The notes: generated by a model not told the origin, from the letters alone. A stretch of 64,000 bases of DNA from Roseibium algicola (GCF_001999245.1 NZ_CP019630.1:744001-808000), one strand, 5' to 3'. Counted from the first letter of the stretch, positions 26,135 to 34,810 are shown. Numbers and translations: made by a program.

Positions 26135-26698
26135 ATGACAGATGCTGTTCAGGCCGTAGAGAATATGAGAAGAAAGATCCAGGACAACTGGGGCTGGTTT
26201 CTGGCGCTCGGCATTGCGCTGGTCATAGGTGGCATCATCCTGATCGCTGCTCCCCTGGCAACGTCGATTGCCGTGACGATCCTGATCGCGGCTGTGCTAT
26301 TCGTCGGCGGCCTGGTTCAGATCTACAATTCCTTCAAGACCCATGGTACCGCCAGTTTCCTCTGGAACCTGATCACCGGCATTATCGCCGTCATCGGCGG
26401 GATCGTGATTTATGTGAACCCGCTCGCGGGAACCATCGCACTGACACTGGTGATTGCCGCCATCTTCGTGGCGCAGGGCATCAGCCAGATCCTGCTGGCC
26501 TTCAAACTGAAGCCGCATGACGGCTGGGTCTGGGTGCTGATCGCAGGGCTTGTGTCCCTGGTGGCCGGTGCCATGATCTGGCTGGAGCTGCCGAGTTCGG
26601 CCGCCTGGGCGCTTGGCCTACTGGCCGGTATTTCGGTGCTGATCAACGGCTGGAGCTACATCGCCATTGCGCTTGCAGCCAAGGCATCCAAGAACTGA
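26135..26698 (+). CDS. HdeD/DUF308 family membrane protein
   Basis: A 187-residue inner-membrane protein with six short hydrophobic helices arranged as pairs, the DUF308 (HdeD) repeat fold. Visible pairs include WFLALGIALVIGGIILI with SIAVTILIAAVLFVGGLVQI, then LITGIIAVIGGIVIYV with TIALTLVIAAIFVAQGISQI. In E. coli HdeD helps acid resistance at high cell density; elsewhere the role is unclear. The start is ATG 26135 after the strong site GAGGAGGT. The gene stands alone, followed by a strong terminator, and shares its upstream region with the divergent MarR gene. Confidence 0.87.
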   Translation: MTDAVQAVENMRRKIQDNWGWFLALGIALVIGGIILIAAPLATSIAVTILIAAVLFVGGLVQIYNSFKTHGTASFLWNLITGIIAVIGGIVIYVNPLAGTIALTLVIAAIFVAQGISQILLAFKLKPHDGWVWVLIAGLVSLVAGAMIWLELPSSAAWALGLLAGISVLINGWSYIAIALAAKASKN

Positions 26699-26721
26699 AC
26701 CTGAATTTATTTGAGATGACT

Positions 26722-26759
26722 GGCACTCGGCAGAATTTCATTTGCCGGGTGCTTTTTTT
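26722..26759 (+). terminator. Rho-independent terminator after the HdeD gene
   Basis: GCACTCGGCA and TGCCGGGTGC form a 10-bp stem with one G-T pair and a 10-base loop, followed by seven T. Confidence 0.92.
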
Positions 26760-26954
26760 GATGTAGCGTTTTTCAGGTTCAACTGCAGGCATCGCCTGCG
26801 TTCAGGCTGTTCCGTGGATGGTTTCTGTTCTCGGCCGCAATGGCGGCAATCCGCATAACAAGGCCTATTGGTGGTGGCCGCCCCCCGCCGACCGTTGATG
26901 TTTGCCGGCTCTTGCCGGCGTCTTTCCCCTCCAAGACATCAACGGATTTTAGAA

Positions 26955-28073
26955 ATGACGAACGTGACCTTGCGCGGTGAAGACCGCATGCTTTCTGTCG
27001 CCTGGACCGATGGCACCAGCACCGACTTTCCCTTCATCTGGCTTCGCGACAACTGCCCGAGCGGGTTTCATCCGCAAACGCAGGAACGCCAGTTCGACCT
27101 GACCGGCATTGCGGTGGATATTTCCATCGCGAAGGCCGAACAGGATGCGGATGAAATTATTCTAACCTGGTCCGGCGACGGCCATGTCAGCCGCTACAGG
27201 GCCGACTGGCTGTTCGATCACCGGCCAGGGGTCGGACTTGCCGATCCAGCCGAGATCGAACCTGCGCTGTGGCGCGGTGATCTCGCCCCGGAAAGCCTTC
27301 CGCGAGCGGCGGCCGCCGACTTGATGGTCAACGACGATCTCCTTCTCGCTTTCCTGATCGAAGCCAAGAAAACCGGCCTTGCTCTTGTCGACGGCATGGC
27401 TGACGACGTGGAGGCAGGTGTCGATGTCGCCCGCAGGATCGGTTTTCTTCGGGAGACCAATTTCGGCACGACGTTTGAGGTCATTTCCAAACCGAACCCG
27501 AATAACCTGGCCTATACGTCCCATGCCCTTCCTTTGCATACGGACCTGGCCAATCAGGAACTGCCACCAGGCTTCCAGTTCCTGCATTGTCTTGCCAATG
27601 AAGCAGAAGGTGGCGGTTCGACCTTTTGTGACGGCTTCGCGATTGCGGACGATCTCGCCCGTCTCGATCCGGAGGCCTTCCGGCTCCTTGCCGAGACGCC
27701 GGTGCCCTTTCGCTTTCACGACGAGGACTACGACATCCGCCGCCATCACGCGGTGATCGAACTCGATCTGTTCGCACGCGTGCAGGAGCTCCATTTCAAC
27801 GCTCATCTCGCCGGGATCTTCGATCTGCCGGTCGATCGAATGGAAGCTTATTACGGGGCGTATCGCACCTTGATGCAGATGACCCGATCAAGGAATTACG
27901 TCATCACCACACGGCTGAAAGGCGGAGAGATGGTGATCTTTGACAATCGGCGGGTCCTGCATGGCCGAGCCGCTTTCGACCCTGGCACCGGGTTCCGCCA
28001 TCTGCGCGGCTGTTATGTCGACCGCGGCGAATTCGACAGCCGCATACGAGTCCTCAGCCGAAAAAGAAATTAA
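26955..28073 (+). CDS. Gamma-butyrobetaine dioxygenase-like Fe(II)/2-oxoglutarate oxygenase
   Basis: A 372-residue oxygenase with the two-part layout of gamma-butyrobetaine hydroxylase. An N-terminal DUF971 domain (about 5-85, FPFIWLRDNCPSGFHPQTQ) is followed by a TauD-type catalytic domain. The iron ligands are HTD in LPLHTDLANQELPPGFQFLHC and the distal histidine in RRVLHGRAAFDP, with the oxoglutarate-binding arginine in GFRHLRGCYVD. Members hydroxylate gamma-butyrobetaine to carnitine or, in trimethyllysine dioxygenases, its precursor. No carnitine transport or catabolism genes lie beside it, so the substrate is inferred from family only. The start is ATG 26955, where the family alignment begins. 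Confidence 0.83.
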   Translation: MTNVTLRGEDRMLSVAWTDGTSTDFPFIWLRDNCPSGFHPQTQERQFDLTGIAVDISIAKAEQDADEIILTWSGDGHVSRYRADWLFDHRPGVGLADPAEIEPALWRGDLAPESLPRAAAADLMVNDDLLLAFLIEAKKTGLALVDGMADDVEAGVDVARRIGFLRETNFGTTFEVISKPNPNNLAYTSHALPLHTDLANQELPPGFQFLHCLANEAEGGGSTFCDGFAIADDLARLDPEAFRLLAETPVPFRFHDEDYDIRRHHAVIELDLFARVQELHFNAHLAGIFDLPVDRMEAYYGAYRTLMQMTRSRNYVITTRLKGGEMVIFDNRRVLHGRAAFDPGTGFRHLRGCYVDRGEFDSRIRVLSRKRN

Positions 28074-28087
28074 GGGTCTCATAGTCA

Positions 28088-28115
28088 AGAGCGCCCGAAC
28101 ATGTCCGGGCGCTCT
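28088..28115 (+). terminator. Hairpin after the dioxygenase gene
   Basis: AGAGCGCCCG and CGGGCGCTCT form a perfect 10-bp stem with an 8-base loop between convergent gene ends. There is only a weak T-rich tail. Confidence 0.65.
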
Positions 28116-28154
28116 CCAGTTCTTTACACCTTCCGGTGCTTTTCACACCGATGA

Positions 28155-28892
28155 TCAGCGAGGCTCCCTGGCAAGACCCTTGCCGAGGATGGGGCCGGTC
28201 GGCAACCCGGTGGGAGAGCCTCCCGGCTGTTCGAAGGTGATTTCATAAAGCTGGTCAGGCTTGGGAACCGGCAACCCGGCAGCTTGCAGGATCGTTTGTT
28301 TGGGCTCATCGAAGATGCCCAGGGAAACCGGCGGCCCATCCGGATCCGGTTTGGTCCAGAGCTGAAGGATCGTTCCTGCCGGAACATCGGTCTGCCCCAG
28401 AAGCGTGACCTGGGTCGCGTTGTTCTCAGCCCCTTCGATCATCGCAACAGGCTGCCCGGCATCGTTGACAAGCACGGCAATCACCTGCGGTTCAACTGTC
28501 GTCATCAGGTTCCAGACAAGCGCGATGGCAAGTACGAGGCTCGCTGCCAAGCTGGATGCCGCCGTCCACATCAGTGGTCTGCTACGCTTTTCTCTCTCGG
28601 ATTTGAGATCCACCGGCGCTTCAACACGACTGTCTTTCGTCTCGGGAGCGGCCATACTCTCTTCCACCGCGTCCAGACGCCTTTCAACGCGATGCCAAAG
28701 GCTCTCCGGCACGGCTTCACGGGGCGTCGCGGCGTCCAGAGCGGCAAACCGCTGACGGGCAAGTTCCACGAGAACGGCCAATTCCGGCTCCTTCATCAGG
28801 CGATCTTCCACTTCGCGCTGTTCTTCTGGGTCGCACAGGCCAATGACGAATTCGTCGGCAAGTTCAGCAAGATTTCGGCGAGCCGTTCTCAT
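28155..28892 (-). CDS. Membrane anti-sigma factor (RskA-like)
   Basis: A 245-residue single-span protein that probably holds the adjacent ECF sigma factor inactive. The N-terminal cytoplasmic part (about 1-75) is helical and reads LADEFVIGLCDPEEQREVEDRL, typical of anti-sigma domains. A single transmembrane helix lies around 122-142 (AASSLAASLVLAIALVWNL). The periplasmic part is the RskA-type domain (QVIAVLVNDAGQPVAMIEG, TILQLWTKPDPDGPPVSLG). No CxxC or HxxxCxxC zinc motif is present, so it is not a ZAS-type redox anti-sigma. The start at 28892 overlaps the sigma stop (ATGA), so the two are translationally coupled. Confidence 0.85.
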   Translation of the reverse strand: MRTARRNLAELADEFVIGLCDPEEQREVEDRLMKEPELAVLVELARQRFAALDAATPREAVPESLWHRVERRLDAVEESMAAPETKDSRVEAPVDLKSEREKRSRPLMWTAASSLAASLVLAIALVWNLMTTVEPQVIAVLVNDAGQPVAMIEGAENNATQVTLLGQTDVPAGTILQLWTKPDPDGPPVSLGIFDEPKQTILQAAGLPVPKPDQLYEITFEQPGGSPTGLPTGPILGKGLAREPR

Positions 28893-29446
28893 GACATGCA
28901 CTCCCGCAAGGAAGTCAGGCCACGGCGCACCCACGCCTTTACCGTTCCAAGAGGGGCCGACAGCCGGCCGGCAATTTCACCGTGGGTGTAGCCCCAGATA
29001 TAGGACATCAGCACGGCACTGCGCTTTTCCGTTTCCAGTCGTCCGAGACAACGGCGCAACTCGCTGTCATGGCCCAGCATTTCCCACGCCTCGTTCAGTT
29101 CGCTGCCGTCGATCTGGCGTTCCAGCTTGTCGTCATCGGTTGCCGCTTCCCGGGCCCCGTCACGAAGCATGTTCAAGGTCCTGTTCCGCAGAACGGCGAA
29201 GATCCACGCGCGTCCGGATCCCTTCGCAGGATCAAACTGGGAAGCCTTGCGCCAGATCAGGACCAACGCATCCTGGAGGGCATCTTCAGCAAGGTCCTGC
29301 CGGCGCAACATGCGCTTGGCAATGCCCAGCATCTTGGGGCCTTCCAGTTCCAGGATCTGTCGCAGGGCCTGCCGGTCCTTGCGTGCACAGGCGGCCAGTA
29401 GGGCCGCGTGATCCACTTCGCTTACGCTTTCCGGCATATCCAGCAC
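28889..29446 (-). CDS. ECF sigma factor
   Basis: A 185-residue extracytoplasmic-function sigma factor. Region 2 is visible as AKRMLRRQDLAEDALQDALVLIWRKASQFDP with WIFAVLRNRTLNMLRDG. Region 4 is RRCLGRLETEKRSAVLMSYIWGYTHGEIAGRLSAPLGTVKAWVRRGLTSLRECM. The combination with an RskA-type anti-sigma downstream resembles the SigK/RskA arrangement. The gene begins after a 226-base gap full of hairpins that separates it from the DUF4394 gene on the same strand. It is probably autoregulated, and the DUF4394 protein is a likely member of its regulon, but no promoter could be assigned firmly. Confidence 0.9.
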   Translation of the reverse strand: MLDMPESVSEVDHAALLAACARKDRQALRQILELEGPKMLGIAKRMLRRQDLAEDALQDALVLIWRKASQFDPAKGSGRAWIFAVLRNRTLNMLRDGAREAATDDDKLERQIDGSELNEAWEMLGHDSELRRCLGRLETEKRSAVLMSYIWGYTHGEIAGRLSAPLGTVKAWVRRGLTSLRECMS

Positions 29447-29530
29447 GTTGGTCTCACTTGTTCAATCTCACCAGGGCTCCTGACTGCTACGCATCAGAAG
29501 CGTTGCCGGACCAGTCGTACCGGTAAGGGA

Positions 29531-29568
29531 CCGGAGCAGCCTGGGGTGGGTGGTCCAGGCTGCTCCGG
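29531..29568 (-). terminator. Hairpin 1 of three in a row
   Basis: CCGGAGCAGCCTGG and CCAGGCTGCTCCGG form a perfect 14-bp stem with a 10-base loop (GGTGGGTGGT). There is no T-run. It lies nearest the sigma-factor gene. Confidence 0.7.
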
Positions 29569-29573
29569 CAATC

Positions 29574-29609
29574 GGCTTTGCGAACCAGGTGGGAAGGGGC
29601 CGCAAAGCC
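29574..29609 (-). terminator. Hairpin 2 of three in a row
   Basis: GGCTTTGCG and CGCAAAGCC form a perfect 9-bp stem with an 18-base loop, five bases from hairpin 1. Confidence 0.6.
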
Positions 29610-29610
29610 C

Positions 29611-29648
29611 AGAGCATCCTTGTTCATTCAGCGGGCTGAAGATGCTCT
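29611..29648 (-). terminator. Hairpin 3 of three in a row
   Basis: AGAGCATC and GATGCTCT form an 8-bp stem, with TTCAGC-GG-GCTGAA nested in the loop. It starts 25 bases after the DUF4394 stop codon. Confidence 0.6.
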
Positions 29649-29672
29649 GTCAGTATGTGTTTTGGATGGGGC

Positions 29673-30461
29673 TTACATCGCGGTCATGAACGTGATGTCG
29701 CGCAGCGGCCATTCCAGGCCACCCAGTTCCCAGCTGTCGGTCACCTTGCCGGTTTCCAGCGAAACGGTGTGCAGCCACGTGCCGGTTGCCAGCCAGGCCT
29801 TGTTGTTGCCTTCCGCGTCGGTGGCAACATCAAAGGCATAGGTTTCGGCAGCGTCCACACCCAGTTTGCCAACGGCCGCAAGGGTGCCATCGTTCGGCGA
29901 AGTCTGACGGATGACGGCACCAATGGTCGCGTCGATGTCATACATCGCAGTCGTTTCCGGCTGGCCATAGGAGTTGATGTAGGCGGCTGCAACGATGTTC
30001 GGCGCCTCACCCGCATGCATGTCCTTTTCCTCAAAGGCCAGGCTGCCGTCGACGGTCACCTTGCCGCTTTCGATATCAACCCGGTGGTTGGTCACACCGG
30101 TCATGAAGCGCAACTTGTTGGCCTTGGGGTTGAAGTCGACGATGACAGGCTGCCCGTCTTGCAGCGGCAGCATCTTGTCCATCTTGGAAATCACCGTTGC
30201 CGCACCGGTCTTCGGATCAATCTCGACGATTTCGTGAGCGCCACTGACGCCGATCAGCTGCCCCGTCGCCGGCCGCAGGTCAATGCCGAGCAGGCTGTCG
30301 ACACCGGAAACTTCCATCGTGTCGGTGACCTTTCCGGAATTGCTGTCGATCACCACCAGGGTCTTTTCACCGGCAAGACCGATCGCAGGGGTCGCGTGAG
30401 CAGCGCCAGCGGCAAGAACAAGGGCGGATGCTGTCAGAAGGCTACGTGCAATAAGGGGCAT
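29673..30461 (-). CDS. DUF4394 secreted protein, beta-propeller-like
   Basis: A 262-residue exported protein of the DUF4394 family, function unknown. The signal peptide is MPLIARSLLTASALVLAAGAA, cut near AHA-TPAI. The mature chain is a series of repeated beta-strand units (LVVIDSNSGKVTDTMEVSG, LLGIDLRPATGQLIGVSG, IVEIDPKTGAATVISKM, WLHTVSLETGKVTDSWELGG), as in beta-propellers. The start is ATG 30461; starts further up lack a signal-peptide-like beginning. It is upstream of, and co-directional with, an ECF sigma/anti-sigma pair, separated from it by three hairpins. An extracytoplasmic stress role is inferred. Confidence 0.82.
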   Translation of the reverse strand: MPLIARSLLTASALVLAAGAAHATPAIGLAGEKTLVVIDSNSGKVTDTMEVSGVDSLLGIDLRPATGQLIGVSGAHEIVEIDPKTGAATVISKMDKMLPLQDGQPVIVDFNPKANKLRFMTGVTNHRVDIESGKVTVDGSLAFEEKDMHAGEAPNIVAAAYINSYGQPETTAMYDIDATIGAVIRQTSPNDGTLAAVGKLGVDAAETYAFDVATDAEGNNKAWLATGTWLHTVSLETGKVTDSWELGGLEWPLRDITFMTAM

Positions 30462-30681
30462 TTCAGATCTCCGTCTTTCAAAGGCAGGAGGCATCGGATT
30501 GGCCTCACTTCCCGGAAACACGGCAGATCGAAATTTGGATGCAGCAGAGGAAAATCTTTTTTGGAATTTTTCAGAAATTGGCGATCAGAAGAAATATAAG
30601 TATCTGAATTTATTGAATTTAAAAGAGAAACCTCTCATCACAAAAAATTCCTGGCTTGCAGCCAAAACAGGAAAACGTGCC

Positions 30682-31386
30682 TCATCCGCCTTCGAAAATG
30701 CGTGTCTTTTCTTCTTCGGACAGCACTTTCCATTTGCCCTCTTCGAGACCTTCCAGACCGAGGCCGCCGATGTGGCTGCGGGTCAAGTCGGTGACATGAT
30801 TGCCCGTTGCCGCAAACATGCGGCGTACCTGGTGATACCGGCCTTCATGCAGGGTCAGCCGGGCATGGGTTTCATCCAGAACCTGAAGCTCCGCCGGCTT
30901 CAGCGGCTTGTCTTCACTTTCCAGCATCATGTCGCCGGAGGCAAACAGCGCGCCTTCGTCGCCCTTCATCGGGCGGTCGAGCGTCACTTCGTAGATCTTG
31001 GGAACTTCGGACTTCGGCGAGATGACGCGATGCAGGAATGTGCCGTCGTCGGTAAACAGCAAGGCACCGGACGTTTCCTTGTCCAGCCGACCGATGGTGG
31101 ACAGAACCGGCTTGCGCATGCGGAAGCGGTCCGGCAAGAGGTCATAGACCAGCCGGCCCTGATCCTTGATGGAGCAGGTGTAGCCAAGCGGCTTGTTCAT
31201 CAGGATCACCACCCCGTGTGCGGGGTCGAGCGGCTCATCGTCGAAGAGGATGTCCTCGTGAGCGGTCTTGGCATCCGCCTTCAAACGGCTGCCCTCGCGG
31301 TCTGTGAGCCACCCGTTGCGGATGGCGACCTGCATTTCCTTCCGGCTGCCATAGCCGAGATTGGCGAGGAGTTTTACAAGACGCAT
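30682..31386 (-). CDS. rsuA: 16S rRNA pseudouridine-516 synthase RsuA-like
   Basis: A 234-residue pseudouridine synthase of the RsuA family. The N-terminal S4-like RNA-binding part reads MRLVKLLANLGYGSRKEMQVAIRNGWLT. The catalytic motif GRLDKETSGALLFTDDG carries the essential aspartate. The C-terminal EGRYHQVRRMFAATGNHV is typical for the family. RsuA makes pseudouridine 516 in 16S rRNA; related RluE/RluF act on 23S rRNA, so target assignment is family-level. It starts one base after the stop of the rsmC-like gene on the same strand, so the two form an rRNA-modification operon. Confidence 0.87.
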   Translation of the reverse strand: MRLVKLLANLGYGSRKEMQVAIRNGWLTDREGSRLKADAKTAHEDILFDDEPLDPAHGVVILMNKPLGYTCSIKDQGRLVYDLLPDRFRMRKPVLSTIGRLDKETSGALLFTDDGTFLHRVISPKSEVPKIYEVTLDRPMKGDEGALFASGDMMLESEDKPLKPAELQVLDETHARLTLHEGRYHQVRRMFAATGNHVTDLTRSHIGGLGLEGLEEGKWKVLSEEEKTRIFEGG

Positions 31387-31387
31387 C

Positions 31388-32431
31388 TTACCGACCTCCC
31401 TTGGCTTTGACGGCCCGGATTACCTTGTAGCCACCTTCGTCGGCGAGCTGTCTCACATCGGCGAAGACTTCGCCCAGCGTGTGCTCGTAGGGAAGATGCC
31501 GGTTCGCGACCATGAAGAATTCACCACCCGGCCGCAGTCCGCGGGCAGCGGCGCGAATGAAGCCCTGACCGACGTCGGCGCGGTCGGCCTTGCCGGCCTG
31601 GTGGAACGGCGGGTTGGAGACGATGAAGTCGTAAGGCCCTTCGATGCCCTGGGTCACATCCGACCAGATGCCGTTCATCGTTCTGAGGCCCTTGAAGGCA
31701 GCCAGGTTCTGTTCGGCCAGATCCAGCGCACGCTTTTCCGCCTCGTAGAGATCCATCGAAGTGACCTTCGGAGCCTTCTCGAAAACGGCACGGGTCAGAT
31801 AACCGAAGCCCGCTCCAAGATCAGCGCCTCTGCCCTTCAGCGTTGCCGGCACAAGGTCTGCCAGAAGTCTGGAGGCCGGGTCGATCCTGTCCCAGGCGAA
31901 GATGCCCGGCCGGCTGACGAATGTGCCGTCAAGCACGGTCCGCGGCGCATCCAGTACCAGCCATTCGGCGAGAAGCGCGGTGTTCAGGCTGTCATCGGAA
32001 ACTTCACTCCAGACAACCCGGCACTTGTTCTTGGTCATTTTCTCGGCGCTGCCCAGAAGCTCCTGAAGATCGCTTTCCAGCGTCTTGGCACCTTCGGTGT
32101 TGGGCGCGCAGGCAATCACGGTTCCACCCGGCCGTGTCTTTGAAACCGCACGGGCAAGCTGTGCCCTTGCTTCCTGCCGTTGACGACCAGGAAGAACGAG
32201 AACAGCGTCGAAGCTGTTGTCTTCCGTCTCCGCGTCTACCTTCAGCCCTGCCTTTTGCAGCGCATCCCGATCTGGTGCGAAACTCTGTTCGCAAACAAGA
32301 TCTACGTCCGCAAGCGCTGCAAGCGGACGCCCTGTCCTTGCGCGCAGGAACAGGACGCGGCTCTTGTCGGCAAGCTCGACAGCCCCGGTTTCAAGAGGCA
32401 AGACGAGTGTATCGAGCGCGGGATCGGACAT
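31388..32431 (-). CDS. rsmC: 16S rRNA (guanine-1207-N2)-methyltransferase RsmC-like
   Basis: A 347-residue protein with the RsmC double-domain layout. The N-terminal half (about 1-170) is a degenerate methyltransferase-like domain. The C-terminal half is the active domain: SAM-binding GRGADLGAGFGYLTRAV, acidic VTSMDLYEAEKRA, and the catalytic FIVSNPPFHQAGKADRADVGQ. The NPPF motif marks methylation of an exocyclic amino group. RsmC modifies guanine 1207 of 16S rRNA. The next gene, one base on, is the rsuA-like synthase, so both act on the small subunit. The start at 32431 (MSDPALDTL) suits the family. Confidence 0.85.
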   Translation of the reverse strand: MSDPALDTLVLPLETGAVELADKSRVLFLRARTGRPLAALADVDLVCEQSFAPDRDALQKAGLKVDAETEDNSFDAVLVLPGRQRQEARAQLARAVSKTRPGGTVIACAPNTEGAKTLESDLQELLGSAEKMTKNKCRVVWSEVSDDSLNTALLAEWLVLDAPRTVLDGTFVSRPGIFAWDRIDPASRLLADLVPATLKGRGADLGAGFGYLTRAVFEKAPKVTSMDLYEAEKRALDLAEQNLAAFKGLRTMNGIWSDVTQGIEGPYDFIVSNPPFHQAGKADRADVGQGFIRAAARGLRPGGEFFMVANRHLPYEHTLGEVFADVRQLADEGGYKVIRAVKAKGGR

Positions 32432-32488
32432 GGCGGTCTTTCAGACGGGTTTCAGCTGACGCGCTCATACCGCCAGAATGGCCGAAGG

Positions 32489-33061
32489 TCAAAAGATCGC
32501 ATCAGACCGGAAAGCTTTTCCATCCACCAGCAGGTTTACGGGCAGCGACCGACCGTCTTCGGTCAACGAGATTTCAAGAAGAATGCGCGATGTGTCCATG
32601 CGTTCGATTTCAAGTCCCTCGCCCTCGGGCAGGAAGAAGGCATCGATACCGTAGTCCACCCGTATTTCGTCACCAAGAACGGAGCGAACGGTACCGGCGA
32701 TCGCCAGATCACCGGCGTCAGCTCTTTCCTTCGCAATCAGGACCGGCACGGCAGCGCCCGTTCCTTCTGACTTCAGACCGACGAAGATGCTGTCTCCCGA
32801 CTGGACCTTGTCAGCTCCGGGCACCGTCCTGGAAATGGTACCGATCGCAAGATTGATCACCACATAGTCGCCACGGAGCAGGTCTCTCGGGTCAACCGGC
32901 ACCACGGCAAGCGAAACAGCGCTTCCGCTGTGTTGCACGTCCAGCCGGTCGAACAACGGGATTGAGATGAGGCCAAGCTGGATCAGGGCCAGAAGTCCCC
33001 AAAGCAGCCATGGGGCGCGGGACTGCGGTTTTGAAACGGGAGTTGCAGTTGCCGTGGTCAT
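32489..33061 (-). CDS. GDYXXLXY-domain membrane protein
   Basis: A 190-residue membrane-anchored protein. A single N-terminal span (about 17-37, WLLWGLLALIQLGLISIPLF) leads into an extracytoplasmic domain with the family's hallmark DLLRGDYVVINLAIG. The rest is beta-rich (AVPVLIAKERADAGDLAIAG, IRVDYGIDAFFLPEGEG). Its function is unknown. The start codon overlaps the stop of the DUF2157 gene (ATGA, 33058-33061), and the two families are usually found together, which suggests a complex or common task at the membrane. Confidence 0.82.
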   Translation of the reverse strand: MTTATATPVSKPQSRAPWLLWGLLALIQLGLISIPLFDRLDVQHSGSAVSLAVVPVDPRDLLRGDYVVINLAIGTISRTVPGADKVQSGDSIFVGLKSEGTGAAVPVLIAKERADAGDLAIAGTVRSVLGDEIRVDYGIDAFFLPEGEGLEIERMDTSRILLEISLTEDGRSLPVNLLVDGKAFRSDAIF

Positions 33062-34419
33062 TCCTGAACCTCCCCGGTGACGTCACCTTGTTCCGGCGTC
33101 CGGCCACCGCGCCTCATCAGACGCGCCAGCCAAAGGGCCATTCCCAGCAGCAGAACTCCCGCCACCAGGAAGAACAGCGACTGCCCCAGCAAACTGCCGA
33201 TGGTGACCTGAAGCAGCCAGAGCGCGACCGCAGTCAGGCCGAAATAGGCACAAAGCATCCAGAACCTGTTGTTATACCATGTCCCCAGCGCGCACAGACC
33301 GATCAGTGCCGCCAGAACAAAGGCTGCCAGAACGAGAACGTTGGCTGTCAGAACCGGCATCAGCACGGCCACGAGCGCCAGGCCGGTTGCCCCGAAGAGC
33401 GCCCCCGACTTCACAGTCTTGTAGGATAGCAGCAGGCCTGTCACCAGGAGAGCCAGAGCGACGGCCAACGGCACCATGGCAGGGAGTGTTGCAAGGCCGC
33501 CCAAGGACGGTTCATCCGCAACCTCGGGAACAAACACGAGCGCCAGGACGACCAGCACCGACAAGACCAGAATACCGACATCCTGAAGGGACCTTGCCAT
33601 CAGCCAATGCCCATGACTGCGCGTCGGCCGGTCGCTTGACCACTTCACGAAAAGATCGGCAACGGGATCGAGCAACATCATCGCGGCCGCCATACCACCG
33701 GTTCCGGCTAGGAACATTGCAGTGATGAAATCATCGCTGGAGCTCATCAGTTCCGCTGTTTCGCCAAACCAGCGGCCATAGGTTACCCAGAGCAGCGAAA
33801 TCGCGGCCCAGCGTGAAAGCCGTGCGGGATGGATGACCGGATGTGCAAACACCGCGACAAGAAGGAGAAGCCCGATCAGATCTTCCATCAGCGGTGCCGA
33901 ACCGAATTCGGACCGCATGATCTGCCAGGTTATGGCAGCACCGGCAGCGACGATCAGGGATGTTTTCGAACCGGTGAGCCACGCGGCAGCCAATGCACCG
34001 AGACAGACAAGGAAAGCACCACCGGGCCAGTCGGCAGGCAAGTGGAAGATCTGTCCGACCAGCGCCATGCCACCGAGAAAAACCAGCGTTGCAAAGCCAG
34101 TGGCAAGATCCGCGATACCCTTGCGCCCTCTTGTAGCGGCAAAGGCCGCAAGACCGTTGCTCGCAACGACAAGCAGTGCAATGCCGACGAGCTTCACGGA
34201 CTTCGGGATAGCTCCCCAGTTTGCCGCAATGAACGCCAGCAGCGCCAAAGCCACGCAGACCATTCCAATTCCGGCAAGGGCCATGGGCAGGCGTGAACGA
34301 CCGTCGTCCTGATCCTGCTCCTTCAATATGGCCGTTGCACCGGCAGAACTCACCCAGCCCTTCTCGACCCAAAGTTCCAGGTCGTCCTTCAAGCGTTTCT
34401 TATAGGCCCAGTCGAACAT
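33058..34419 (-). CDS. DUF2157 multispan membrane protein
   Basis: A 453-residue inner-membrane protein. The N-terminal cytoplasmic part (about 1-45, KDDLELWVEKGWVSSAGATAIL) is the DUF2157 start, followed by about 12 hydrophobic helices, beginning LPMALAGIGMVCVALALLAFIAANW. Conserved-looking polar spots include WGAIPKSVKL and GQIFHLPADWP, both characteristic of DUF2157. Function is unknown. It is first in a two-gene operon with the GDYXXLXY protein, whose start overlaps its stop. Confidence 0.85.
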   Translation of the reverse strand: MFDWAYKKRLKDDLELWVEKGWVSSAGATAILKEQDQDDGRSRLPMALAGIGMVCVALALLAFIAANWGAIPKSVKLVGIALLVVASNGLAAFAATRGRKGIADLATGFATLVFLGGMALVGQIFHLPADWPGGAFLVCLGALAAAWLTGSKTSLIVAAGAAITWQIMRSEFGSAPLMEDLIGLLLLVAVFAHPVIHPARLSRWAAISLLWVTYGRWFGETAELMSSSDDFITAMFLAGTGGMAAAMMLLDPVADLFVKWSSDRPTRSHGHWLMARSLQDVGILVLSVLVVLALVFVPEVADEPSLGGLATLPAMVPLAVALALLVTGLLLSYKTVKSGALFGATGLALVAVLMPVLTANVLVLAAFVLAALIGLCALGTWYNNRFWMLCAYFGLTAVALWLLQVTIGSLLGQSLFFLVAGVLLLGMALWLARLMRRGGRTPEQGDVTGEVQE

Positions 34420-34810
34420 GCGGCTCCGCCAGTTTTCTCTTCATTTTTCTCTCGCAGCAGGGTTTTCCCTCACCCAGGTACACGGGTTTCCGAACCGCGA
34501 GCGGCTCTGCTTCGGACAAGAAGTAGGCATTCGGGTGGCGAATAGGAAGTTTGTCTTTCGCCATCACGCTGGAGCGTAGCGAAAAATGCAATAAAAACAG
34601 AGTTCGAAATTCGGCAGCTCAAATTCCTGCCGGAAGCAGCGTTCCGGCACTTGTGAGCAGCACCGATCTTGCTATGCTTAACGCACAAATCCGGCGGTCG
34701 GACATCGGCGCCACCTGTGCCGGATTGCCGGAAACATGTCTTAGCCTGCTAAGCGAAACACCGTTTCAGATCAGAGCCAAACTCCAAAAATAATTCCAGG
34801 GGGGCTCTGT
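34420..34810. other. Intergenic region between DUF2157 and DUF3141 genes
   Basis: About 390 bases without a supported gene. An 80-codon frame at 34551-34793 (+) has no ribosome site or family sequence. The part next to 34420 should hold the DUF2157 promoter on the minus strand. I see no strong repeat here apart from the hairpin that follows. Confidence 0.4.

Noticed and set aside
34551..34793. 80-codon frame in the DUF2157-DUF3141 gap
   Set aside because: No ribosome site, no domain, irregular composition.
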